A DNA stretch of 5,758 nucleotides from JAVZCJ01 sp964532175. GTDB lineage: Archaea; Thermoproteota; Nitrososphaeria_A; Caldarchaeales; JAVZCJ01. The DNA lies in NCBI GenBank assembly GCA_964532175.1, contig CAZHGP010000059.1, forward strand, positions 1 through 5,758, read 5' to 3'. The first letter of the stretch is position 1. Every line of letters starts with the position of its first letter. Below the pieces are notes generated by a model. That model did not search any database, was not told where the DNA came from, and was given only the letters and a program-made list of their open reading frames with translations. Positions 1-5,658 of this stretch are shown piece by piece. Position numbers and translations under genes: made by a program.

Positions 1-711
1 TTCTTTTAAAGGTGGAATAGATTCTATCATCTCTTTAGGAAGTTTATCCCATATTATTCCAATTGGTTTAGGATGCTTTTTCTTAACATTTATTATTCTT
101 GTTGGAGTAACGATTATATCTATGATTGTATCAAATGGATCTATTGGAAATTCTTCATCAACCAATTGACAATCATGCACTACTGTAATTATTGGTGTTT
201 CTTCTGAAACTACTCCTATATCTCTAAACATAGCCCATTCTAAATCAAAATATCCATGGCCTTTACCATATCTTACACCTTCCATATTTACTATTGATGC
301 TCCTGTAACCATAAAATCTATTTTTCCAATTTTTTGAATGTCTCTTAAAGTAACAGGTTTACCAAATATTTCTGCTCCATCAAGAGTTGCTGCAAAATCT
401 TCTTTTCCTCTTGGAACATTTTCTCTTGAAATTTTTAGAAAACCTCTTTTTATTCCATAAGTAGGCATTATATAGCATTTATTATCAATTATACAATATT
501 CTCTAAGTTTTATCAAATTATTATCTGGAGTTATCATTATATTTTTAGCATTTTTATAAATATCCATTTTTCTTATTTTTTCAATACATTTTTCACTTCC
601 TTCAAAATCTGGTATAAAGCTTGAAAAATCAAAATGGAAACGAGAATCTGGTTTAGCTACTTTAAGCAATTCTTTCCATACTTTTTCTCTAAGAGAAGTT
701 TTTAAACTCAT
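1..711 (-). CDS. COG0212-family protein, 5-formyltetrahydrofolate cyclo-ligase paralogue (3' end cut by window)
   Basis: The reading frame is open from an ATG at 711 to the window edge, giving 237 residues with no stop; probably only a few C-terminal residues are missing. The fold family is 5-formyltetrahydrofolate cyclo-ligase (5-FCL). The glycine-rich nucleotide-binding motif is at residues 145-158 (GVRYGKGHGYFDLE), followed by VHDCQLVDEEFP at 178-189, TPTR at 202-205 and a PKPIGI segment at 214-219. The GKGxGYxDLE form, the VHDCQ box, the N-terminal IPDFEGSE (residues 33-40) and the C-terminal segment around IESIPPLK match the COG0212/MTHFSD paralogue group rather than true 5-FCL. From family knowledge, COG0212 proteins tested lacked 5-FCL activity, cluster with thiamine genes, and their loss in Haloferax volcanii raised thiamine monophosphate; the reaction is unknown. 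The start is supported by GTGA at 717-720, five bases upstream and overlapping the ATPase stop. It is the last operon gene visible here and probably cytosolic. The default label '5-FCL' would likely be wrong. Confidence 0.85.
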   Translation of the reverse strand, partial: MSLKTSLREKVWKELLKVAKPDSRFHFDFSSFIPDFEGSEKCIEKIRKMDIYKNAKNIMITPDNNLIKLREYCIIDNKCYIMPTYGIKRGFLKISRENVPRGKEDFAATLDGAEIFGKPVTLRDIQKIGKIDFMVTGASIVNMEGVRYGKGHGYFDLEWAMFRDIGVVSEETPIITVVHDCQLVDEEFPIDPFDTIIDIIVTPTRIINVKKKHPKPIGIIWDKLPKEMIESIPPLKE

Positions 712-716
712 ATTTA

Positions 717-720
717 TCAC
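717..720 (-). promoter_or_regulatory. SD motif of the COG0212 gene, overlapping the ATPase stop codon
   Basis: GTGA on the minus strand lies five bases before the ATG at 711, and its last three bases are the TGA stop (717-719) of the upstream ATPase gene. This fixes the start and suggests translational coupling. Confidence 0.5.
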
Positions 721-2456
721 TTTATTTTACTTAATTTTAAAATTTCTAATAATTCATAAGTATTTAAAATTGTTAAATCTTTATTTAATATTTCTTTTGA
801 AAAAAGCGTTATTTGAGGAGGGTCTATTGAAGCTTTTTTAAGTATTTCAATATTTGAAAAAACTTCTCTTGTTTCTCCATCTAAAATTATTTTCCCATTC
901 ATTAAAACTATTGTTCTTTCAATATATTCAGCAACTATTCTCATATTATGAGTTATTACAATTATCGTTTTTCCATCTTTATTTAATTTATTCAATAATT
1001 CCATTATTGCTTCTGATTGCTTCATATCTTGTCCAGTAGTAGGTTCATCAACTATTATTACTTCTGGTTTTAAAACTAATGTTGCAGCTAATGCAAGCCT
1101 TTGTCTTTGCCCTTTACTTAACATAAATGGTTCAATATTTTCTAAACCATTCAAACCCATTATTTCAAGAGTTTCTTTTATCCTTTCTTTAATTTCTCTT
1201 TCATTAAATCCAAGATTTCTTAATCCATATGCACACTCTTCATAAACTGTTGGTGAAAATAATTGATGGTCTGGATTTTGATATACATAACCTATTTTTG
1301 TTGCTAAATCTGAAACGTTTATATTTCTTGTATCTTCTCCAAAAATTTTTACTTCTCCATCAGATGGTTTAAGTAGTGCAACTAAAATTTTTGCAAGAGT
1401 TGTTTTCCCACTTCCATTTGGTCCTACTATTGCTATGTATTCTCCTTTATTTACTTTAAAGCTTATTCCTTTAAGAGCAATTGTTCCATCAGGATATTTA
1501 TAAACTAAATTCTTAACATTTATTATTTCTTCTCCCAATTCTTTATTTCTTTTAGTATATAGTTTATTATGAATGTGATTAATTCTATTCTTTAAATTCT
1601 CTATATTTATTTCTTTTTTAATAGTATTCATTGCTTCTTCAATAGTTACTGGAAAATTATTTTCATTATTCCCAATTTTTGAATAATAAAAAAATTCTGA
1701 AACTTGAGGAGGATAAACTCCTTTTTCTTTAAGAAACTCTATGTCTTTAAAAAATCTATTTGGAGCATCTAATTTAATAACTTCTCCATTATAAAGAAGG
1801 GCTATTCTATCTGCATATTTTGCTAATTCTTCAGTATTATGCTCAACGACTATAAGAGTTGCATTATACTCTTTCCTAAGTTTTGAGAGAATTGAGAAGA
1901 CTTCTTTTTTTCCTATTGGATCTAAATCTGATGTAGGTTCATCAAGTATTAATATTTCTGGTTTAAGAGCTAAAATTGAAGCTATTGCTAATCTTTGTTT
2001 TTGTCCACCAGATAATTCATAAGGATATTTTTCTTTATATTCTTCTAAACCAACTATTTTTAATGCTTCTTCAACTCTTTCTTTTATTTCTTTTTTTGGA
2101 AAACCCATATTTTCTAATGGAAAAGCAATCTCATCTTCTACAGACATTGTTACTAATTGTGTATCAGGATCTTGAAAAACTATTCCTACTTTACTTATAA
2201 TTTTTTGTAGAGATGTATTTTTAGTATCCATTCCTTTAATTAATACTTTTCCATTCATTAAGCCTTTGCTTCTTAAAGGTATTAAACCAGACATACAAAG
2301 ACAAAGAGTTGTTTTTCCAGCTCCACTTGGACCTACAATTCCTAAAAATTCCCCCTTCCTTATTTTAATTGAAATATTTTTTAATATCCAATCTTTACTT
2401 GTAGCATATTTCCACCATAGATTTTCTATTTCAATATCATATTGATTATTAAACAT
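717..2456 (-). CDS. ecfA: ECF transporter ATPase, two fused ABC domains (EcfA-A', YkoD-like)
   Basis: This cytosolic ATP-hydrolysing subunit of an energy-coupling-factor importer is 579 residues from the ATG at 2456. It is a tandem fusion of two ABC ATPases, as in bacterial YkoD. Domain 1 has Walker A at 42-49 (GPSGAGKT, K48), Q-loop Q95 in FQDPDTQL, signature LSGGQ at 148-152, Walker B with D172/E173 and H-loop H206. Domain 2 has Walker A at 345-352 (K351), Q393 in YQNPDHQL, a degenerate signature LSKGQ at 446-450, Walker B D470/E471, D-loop TGQD at 474-477 and H503. Both catalytic glutamates are present. Each domain ends in a similar tail with a PPQ-V/I motif (249-252 and 546-549), so the duplication includes the tails. 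An in-frame GTG at 2465 would add three residues, but GTGA at 2462-2465 sits five bases before the ATG, the spacing used elsewhere in the operon, so I prefer 2456. It follows ecfT and precedes the COG0212 gene by five bases. The family call is very secure; the substrate is not shown by this subunit. Confidence 0.95.
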   Translation of the reverse strand: MFNNQYDIEIENLWWKYATSKDWILKNISIKIRKGEFLGIVGPSGAGKTTLCLCMSGLIPLRSKGLMNGKVLIKGMDTKNTSLQKIISKVGIVFQDPDTQLVTMSVEDEIAFPLENMGFPKKEIKERVEEALKIVGLEEYKEKYPYELSGGQKQRLAIASILALKPEILILDEPTSDLDPIGKKEVFSILSKLRKEYNATLIVVEHNTEELAKYADRIALLYNGEVIKLDAPNRFFKDIEFLKEKGVYPPQVSEFFYYSKIGNNENNFPVTIEEAMNTIKKEINIENLKNRINHIHNKLYTKRNKELGEEIINVKNLVYKYPDGTIALKGISFKVNKGEYIAIVGPNGSGKTTLAKILVALLKPSDGEVKIFGEDTRNINVSDLATKIGYVYQNPDHQLFSPTVYEECAYGLRNLGFNEREIKERIKETLEIMGLNGLENIEPFMLSKGQRQRLALAATLVLKPEVIIVDEPTTGQDMKQSEAIMELLNKLNKDGKTIIVITHNMRIVAEYIERTIVLMNGKIILDGETREVFSNIEILKKASIDPPQITLFSKEILNKDLTILNTYELLEILKLSKIK

Positions 2457-2461
2457 TTCCT

Positions 2462-2465
2462 TCAC
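2462..2465 (-). promoter_or_regulatory. SD motif that decides the ATPase start
   Basis: Minus-strand GTGA followed by AGGAA precedes the ATG at 2456 by five bases. Its first base is the last base of the ecfT stop TAG (2465-2467). A GTG start at 2465 would lie inside this motif and have no SD of its own. Confidence 0.5.
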
Positions 2466-3292
2466 TATTTAATTAGCATATTTATTACTCCAGGAAAAAT
2501 GAATATTTTGAAATATATTTTTCCAATAAAAGTTAATGGTATAAGTGAAAGAATTAAAATTGTTAATATTAAATTTTTTAAATTAATAGAATAATCATGA
2601 TAATAGCTTCTTTTTTTATTAATTCCAAATCCTTTTGCTTCTACTGCATAAGATATTTCAATTATTCTTCTAACAGCTAAAATAGCTAATGGAATAGCTA
2701 AATAAATATAATTTTTTATCTTTTCTAAGAAAGAACCTTTAGAAAATTTTCCTCCTCTTAAAATCATAGCATCTCTAACTCTTGAATAATCTTCAATAAA
2801 TATTCCCATATTCCTAAAAGATAGATTTATAATAAATGCTAATGAATATGGAAGATGCAAACATGTTACTCCATATATTATATCCCTATCTCTCATTGTT
2901 CCAAGCATTAAAGTTGAACCTAAAAGCATTGAAGTAAATCTAAAAGACATTGCTATTATATAAATAATAGTCATTTCAGAAACATAAGTTCCCCATGGTA
3001 AAATTAAATAAATATTTTTTCCAGGGATTTTACTTCCAAAAACATATGAAATAATTATTGCTTGTAAAATAATTATAGTTGATAATAAAAATTTTTTTAA
3101 TCCATACAATGGTATGCGAAAAATTTTATAACTAAAAATAATAAATAAAAATAATAAAAAAAGGATTATAGGATCTTCAATTAGCCATGCAATAATGTTT
3201 ATACTTAATAGAAGTGATACTTTAACTACTGGATGTATTTTGTTTATTTTTGAATCTTTTGGAACATATGTTAGAAATGTTTTTAAAGCCAT
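2465..3292 (-). CDS. ecfT: ECF transporter transmembrane coupling subunit EcfT (CbiQ/YkoC family)
   Basis: EcfT is the integral membrane scaffold that joins the ATPases to the S component. The 275-residue length fits the family. The N-terminal IHPVVK motif (residues 19-24) matches the conserved 'hPxxK' element of EcfT/CbiQ. Hydrophobic segments lie roughly at 23-38, 41-57, 68-86, 107-130, 148-164, 195-207 and 239-257. Between the last core helices are the two cytoplasmic coupling motifs that contact ATPase grooves, here variants of Ala-Arg-Gly: LRG at 178-180 within RVRDAMILRGG, and AKG at 219-221 within AVEAKGFG. The Lys in the second motif is a conservative change. It follows the S component by 11 bases and its stop adjoins the ATPase SD. 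The SD is weak (TGAT three bases before the ATG). Base composition is extremely AT-rich; three 60-base blocks I counted held 9, 12 and 7 G+C. Confidence in the family is high. Confidence 0.92.
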   Translation of the reverse strand: MALKTFLTYVPKDSKINKIHPVVKVSLLLSINIIAWLIEDPIILFLLFLFIIFSYKIFRIPLYGLKKFLLSTIIILQAIIISYVFGSKIPGKNIYLILPWGTYVSEMTIIYIIAMSFRFTSMLLGSTLMLGTMRDRDIIYGVTCLHLPYSLAFIINLSFRNMGIFIEDYSRVRDAMILRGGKFSKGSFLEKIKNYIYLAIPLAILAVRRIIEISYAVEAKGFGINKKRSYYHDYSINLKNLILTILILSLIPLTFIGKIYFKIFIFPGVINMLIK

Positions 3293-3303
3293 AGGATCAG
3301 CTT

Positions 3304-3891
3304 CTAAGAGAATATTCCTTCTACGTATACTGGGGAAGCTTTAACATATTTTGATAATGTTTTTAATAATGGTGTTCCAACTATGAATATTGCAGCTGAG
3401 TCTCCTAAGAAATATGTTACAACTCCTATCCACCAGAATGGAGGTGTAATAATTCCGAATGCTAAATTTACACTATGAACCCATAAGCCACATACTAAGC
3501 TTGATATTGGTACACTTACGATCCATGTTATCCAATCTTTTTTAGTTTTTAATTCAGGATCTGCTTTTAAAACTCTAAATATAATTAAAGTTACAAGTGG
3601 TGCAATAAAATCTCCCAATCCTCCATCAAGCCATATATGGAGAGTATATCCTGAGAAATAGCCCATTGCAATAAATGTTGCAATATGCCCTCCTAAAGCC
3701 CCCCAAATTCCAAACCATAAAGTAAATACAAAGTAAAATCCAGCAGGTATCCAAAAGCCAGATGCTGAAGGTAAACCTGGCACTGGAACTAAGATTATTG
3801 CAAATAAAGCAAGCACAATGCATACGCCTGCAGTAACACCGCTTATAACTAAATGCATTGGAGTAATACCTTTTTTATATTCACTATTCAT
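3304..3891 (-). CDS. ECF transporter substrate-binding S component, substrate unknown (thiamine or precursor suspected)
   Basis: This 195-residue very hydrophobic protein has about six membrane segments (near 13-35, 47-63, 64-80, 90-108, 121-145 and 152-176), the usual size and shape of ECF S components. Its helix 1 is small-residue rich (SGVTAGVCIVLALFA), as needed for docking on EcfT. A GD pair near the last helix (163-164) followed by PLLK (174-177) resembles the C-terminal pattern of the superfamily. I could not assign it to a named group such as ThiT, YkoE, BioY, RibU or CbiM from memory. It is rich in Trp (47, 59, 63, 87, 120, 123, 137, 153, 154) and has membrane-region His (69, 85, 139), compatible with binding a flat heterocycle; that is inference. 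The start is secured by a strong SD (GAGGTGA, 3898-3904) six bases upstream. It lies 11 bases before ecfT and just after the 69-residue gene. Its G+C is about 35 percent, well above ecfT. Confidence 0.85.
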   Translation of the reverse strand: MNSEYKKGITPMHLVISGVTAGVCIVLALFAIILVPVPGLPSASGFWIPAGFYFVFTLWFGIWGALGGHIATFIAMGYFSGYTLHIWLDGGLGDFIAPLVTLIIFRVLKADPELKTKKDWITWIVSVPISSLVCGLWVHSVNLAFGIITPPFWWIGVVTYFLGDSAAIFIVGTPLLKTLSKYVKASPVYVEGIFS

Positions 3892-3897
3892 TTCACT

Positions 3898-3904
3898 TCA
3901 CCTC
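3898..3904 (-). promoter_or_regulatory. Strong SD of the S-component gene
   Basis: Minus-strand GAGGTGA, a near-complete complement to the archaeal 16S 3' end, lies six bases before the ATG at 3891. It overlaps the TGA stop (3903-3905) of the small membrane-protein gene. It is the strongest ribosome site in the window, which may raise S-component output relative to its neighbours. Confidence 0.7.
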
Positions 3905-4112
3905 ATTCTGGAAAAGATATCCAACCCATATAGATCTGGGCAAAGAAACTAATCATTAGCCATATTAATGAAGCAGCAATTATAACGCGGAATGCTTGAA
4001 GCAATTGATAATATCGATGATTTTTGTCTATTTTGCTATTTGCAAAATCTAAACCTAGCATTACCATTGTTTGTACAAAGAAACCAATTATAAATAATAA
4101 TGTATAATTCAT
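3903..4112 (-). CDS. Small two-helix membrane protein at the head of the ECF operon
   Basis: I do not recognise the family. The 69 residues form a hydrophobic hairpin: helix 1 at about 4-21, a polar loop at 22-39 (LDFANSKIDKNHRYYQ) and helix 2 at about 41-62, ending in an aromatic tail (GWISFPE). Positive residues K27, K30, R33 and R42 cluster in or next to the loop, so the loop is predicted cytoplasmic with both termini outside. It is the first gene of the operon. Its stop overlaps the SD of the S component, and it shares that gene's higher G+C (62 of 180 bases at 3901-4080), which argues that it is real and works with the S component. CbiN and NikN of cobalt/nickel ECF systems are also two-helix subunits, but their conserved loop is extracytoplasmic and I see no matching motif here. 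It could be an accessory subunit or stabiliser of the S component. The start is supported by GTGA at 4119-4122, six bases upstream. Confidence 0.75.
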   Translation of the reverse strand: MNYTLLFIIGFFVQTMVMLGLDFANSKIDKNHRYYQLLQAFRVIIAASLIWLMISFFAQIYMGWISFPE

Positions 4113-4149
4113 TTTTTCTCACTTTCCTAAAAAATAATATTTTTTAATG

Positions 4150-4166
4150 ATTTATAATATTTTTTT
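4150..4166 (-). promoter_or_regulatory. Probable promoter of the ECF/COG0212 operon (BRE and TATA box)
   Basis: On the minus strand an A-rich stretch at 4158-4166 (BRE position) is followed by TTATAAAT at 4150-4157. Initiation about 25 bases downstream would fall near 4127, giving a leader of roughly 15 bases that contains the SD at 4119-4122 before the ATG at 4112. The A/T-rich background makes chance TATA boxes common, so only position and spacing support it. Confidence 0.5.
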
Positions 4167-4210
4167 AACATAATTGTGTTTAAATTTAATGAATATGTAA
4201 AAAATTAATG

Positions 4211-4240
4211 AAATAATATAAATACATCTTTTTAAAAAGA
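4211..4240 (+). promoter_or_regulatory. Probable promoter region of the HAD gene, with a 12-base palindrome
   Basis: Two TATA-like elements lie upstream of the HAD start. The first is GAAATAATATAAATA at 4211-4225. The second is the perfect palindrome CTTTTTAAAAAG at 4229-4240, whose centre is 43 bases before the ATG, about the same distance as the TATA box of the opposite operon from its ATG. The second would give a leader of roughly 17 bases containing GTGA (4266-4269). I cannot tell which is used. Confidence 0.35.
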
Positions 4241-4276
4241 AAATAGATTTAATACAGCAATTAATGTGAATTAGGA

Positions 4277-4918
4277 ATGAAAACGAAAAACATTAAAATT
4301 ATTTCATTTGATTTAGATGGAACTTTAGTAAAAAAAGATTTTGTAGATTATTTTTGGCTTGAATTAATTCCTGAATTATATTCTATTAAAAATAAAATTG
4401 AATTAAAAAAAGCTAAAGAATATGTTTTTAATGAATATGATAAGATAGGAAAAGAAGATATTAGATGGTATTTACCAAATTATTGGTTAGATTATTTTAA
4501 TCTTAAAGTAGATTCAAGAGAATTGCTTAGAAAAATTAGTAATAGAATTGAATATTATCAAGATGCTTTAAATTTTTTAGAATATGTTTCAAAAAAATAT
4601 ACTTTAATAATTTCTTCTAATGCTGCAAAAGAATTTATAGAAATAGAATTAGAAATGCTTAGTAAAAAATATTTTAAGCATGTTTTTTCATGTGTTTCAG
4701 ATTTCAATATTCCAAGGAAAAATATTGAATTTTATAAATTGATTTGTAAAAAATTGAGTATCAAACCATTTGAAATGATTCATATAGGTGATGATGAAGA
4801 AGTTGATTATTTAATACCTATTCAAATTGGTATAAATGCATTTTATTTAGATAGAAAACATGAAAAAAATGAAAAATATGTTATCCATAGTTTAAATGAT
4901 TTAATTAATTTATTATAA
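4277..4918 (+). CDS. HAD-superfamily phosphohydrolase
   Basis: This predicted cytosolic phosphatase has 213 residues and uses an aspartyl-phosphate intermediate. Motif I is FDLDGTLV with the nucleophile D12 and acid/base D14. Motif II is the strand LIISSN ending at S113/S114. Motif III lysine is probably K148 (in IPRKN). Motif IV is GDDEEVD at 171-177, with D172 and D177 as Mg2+ ligands. A helical insert of about 80 residues between motifs I and II is the C1-type cap that sets substrate choice. All catalytic positions are present, so it should be active. The substrate cannot be read from the sequence; phosphoglycolate, phosphoserine, nucleotide or thiamine-pathway phosphates are all possible. 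It is transcribed divergently from the ECF operon across 164 bases, so co-regulation is possible but not shown. GTGA at 4266-4269 lies seven bases before the ATG. The gene is extremely AT-rich (8 G+C of 60 at 4381-4440). Confidence 0.88.
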   Translation: MKTKNIKIISFDLDGTLVKKDFVDYFWLELIPELYSIKNKIELKKAKEYVFNEYDKIGKEDIRWYLPNYWLDYFNLKVDSRELLRKISNRIEYYQDALNFLEYVSKKYTLIISSNAAKEFIEIELEMLSKKYFKHVFSCVSDFNIPRKNIEFYKLICKKLSIKPFEMIHIGDDEEVDYLIPIQIGINAFYLDRKHEKNEKYVIHSLNDLINLL

Positions 4919-4924
4919 TTTTTT
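4919..4924 (+). terminator. Possible T-run terminator of the HAD gene
   Basis: Six T residues directly follow the TAA stop of the HAD gene, in the 19-base gap before the convergent nucleotidyltransferase gene. Archaeal transcription often ends at T-runs without a hairpin, but T-runs are frequent in this AT-rich DNA, so support is weak. Confidence 0.25.
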
Positions 4925-4937
4925 ATTGAATAATATT

Positions 4938-5276
4938 TTAAATTTCTTCCATTTTTGTAATAAATCGTTTATACCATTTATTGTATTCTTCTTCAGATAT
5001 TACATGAAGCTCTATTGGAGCTTTTATCATCATGTATATCCATGCCTTAAGTTTATACTGTTCTTCTTTTGAAATTTTATTAACTACTATTAATATATCT
5101 ATATCGCTTGCTAAAGTAGCTTTACCTTCAATTATAGATCCAAATATGTATATTTTAGATTCTGGATATATTGATAAAACAAAATCTTTTATTCTTTTGC
5201 CTACTTCTTTATATTTTTTAATATATTCAGTATATTCTTTGCTTGTTTCAATATACAAATCAAATTCTTTCAACAT
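4938..5276 (-). CDS. Minimal nucleotidyltransferase (MNT), probable antitoxin of a HEPN-MNT pair
   Basis: This 112-residue protein of the polymerase-beta-like nucleotidyltransferase superfamily has the signature FGSIIEGKATLASDIDILI at 45-63. G46/S47 bind the nucleotide phosphates, D58 and D60 are metal ligands, and E89 in the strand PIELHVI is the likely third carboxylate. The full catalytic triad suggests activity. In characterised HEPN-MNT systems (MntA-HepT) the MNT protein adenylylates a tyrosine of its HEPN partner and neutralises it; transfer of that role to this pair is inference. A helix of about 40 residues precedes the catalytic core. The start ATG at 5276 overlaps the end of the HEPN gene by 17 bases in another frame, so the two are almost certainly translated from one message. 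No strong SD is visible, consistent with coupling to the upstream gene. Confidence 0.88.
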   Translation of the reverse strand: MLKEFDLYIETSKEYTEYIKKYKEVGKRIKDFVLSIYPESKIYIFGSIIEGKATLASDIDILIVVNKISKEEQYKLKAWIYMMIKAPIELHVISEEEYNKWYKRFITKMEEI

Positions 5277-5658
5277 AAACTTTAAACACTTCTTCGATAA
5301 ATTTTAAAATAGCTATAACTTCTTTTTCTTCATATTTTCGTGGAAGATATCTAGAACCAATGTATGCATCTTCAATTTTTGTTAGAAAAATAATATTATT
5401 TTCATTATTTAATAAATCATTAAGCTTTGGTTCTAATTTACTTAATTCATGAAGCAATCTTATTATAGAATGTGTACGTGGGTAAGTACCTGTTTTTAGT
5501 AAAAGCTTATACTTAAGTAAAAGTTGACAATATTGTTCAAGATTAAAAGCTGCAAGATCCCATACTTTTTCATCAATAAGCCTTTTTGCATTCTTTAAAA
5601 AAGCTTCAGCTCTTTCTTTTAAAATTTCAACTTCTTCAAATGACATAAAATACATCAT
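5260..5658 (-). CDS. HEPN-domain protein (COG2250 type), partner of the nucleotidyltransferase
   Basis: This is a 132-residue all-helical HEPN protein. Matches to the COG2250 pattern are RAEAFLKNAKRLI (16-28), LAAFNLEQYCQLLLKYKLL (35-53), GTYPRTHSIIRLLHEL (57-72) and EDAYIGSRYLP (96-106). Many HEPN toxins are RNases carrying an R-x4-6-H motif; here H63 and H70 are preceded by arginines at the wrong spacing (R61-T-H63 and R67-L-L-H70), so the classical RNase motif appears absent. Tyrosines 99, 104 and 109 lie where a partner MNT might adenylylate. It may be a modified or non-nuclease HEPN that binds nucleotides or acts as a dimeric scaffold. The start is uncertain: ATGs at 5658, 5655 and 5646 are in frame. 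The 5646 start (128 residues, MSFEEV) has TGAT upstream at suitable spacing and begins where the family homology begins. The gene is upstream of and overlaps the nucleotidyltransferase gene. Confidence 0.87.
   Translation of the reverse strand: MMYFMSFEEVEILKERAEAFLKNAKRLIDEKVWDLAAFNLEQYCQLLLKYKLLLKTGTYPRTHSIIRLLHELSKLEPKLNDLLNNENNIIFLTKIEDAYIGSRYLPRKYEEKEVIAILKFIEEVFKVYVERI

Noticed and set aside
1..711. Annotation as a true 5-formyltetrahydrofolate cyclo-ligase
   Set aside because: The GKGxGYxDLE and VHDCQ features and the extended C-terminus fit the COG0212/MTHFSD paralogue group, whose tested members lack that activity.
854..2200. Plus-strand open frames at 854-1039 and 1976-2200 opposite the ATPase gene
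   Set aside because: They are antisense to a well-supported ABC ATPase, are low-complexity Leu/Phe/Ile/Ser strings caused by AT-rich codons, and show no motif.
3626..3823. Second minus-strand frame inside the S-component gene
   Set aside because: It is a shifted-frame shadow of a gene with a strong SD and clear membrane pattern, with no start signal of its own.
3903..4112. CbiN or NikN identity for the small membrane protein
   Set aside because: It has the right size and helix number, but the basic loop suggests the opposite topology and no CbiN-type loop motif is seen; the S component does not start with the CbiM-type MHxxDG motif either.
4113..4276. Riboswitch or small RNA in the divergent intergenic region
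   Set aside because: The sequence is nearly all A and T with no stable G-C stem and no conserved TPP core elements by eye; predicted leaders are too short.
5032..5307. Plus-strand open frame opposite the nucleotidyltransferase gene
   Set aside because: It is antisense to a protein with a complete nucleotidyltransferase motif and has Ser/Leu/Ile-rich composition typical of an antisense shadow.
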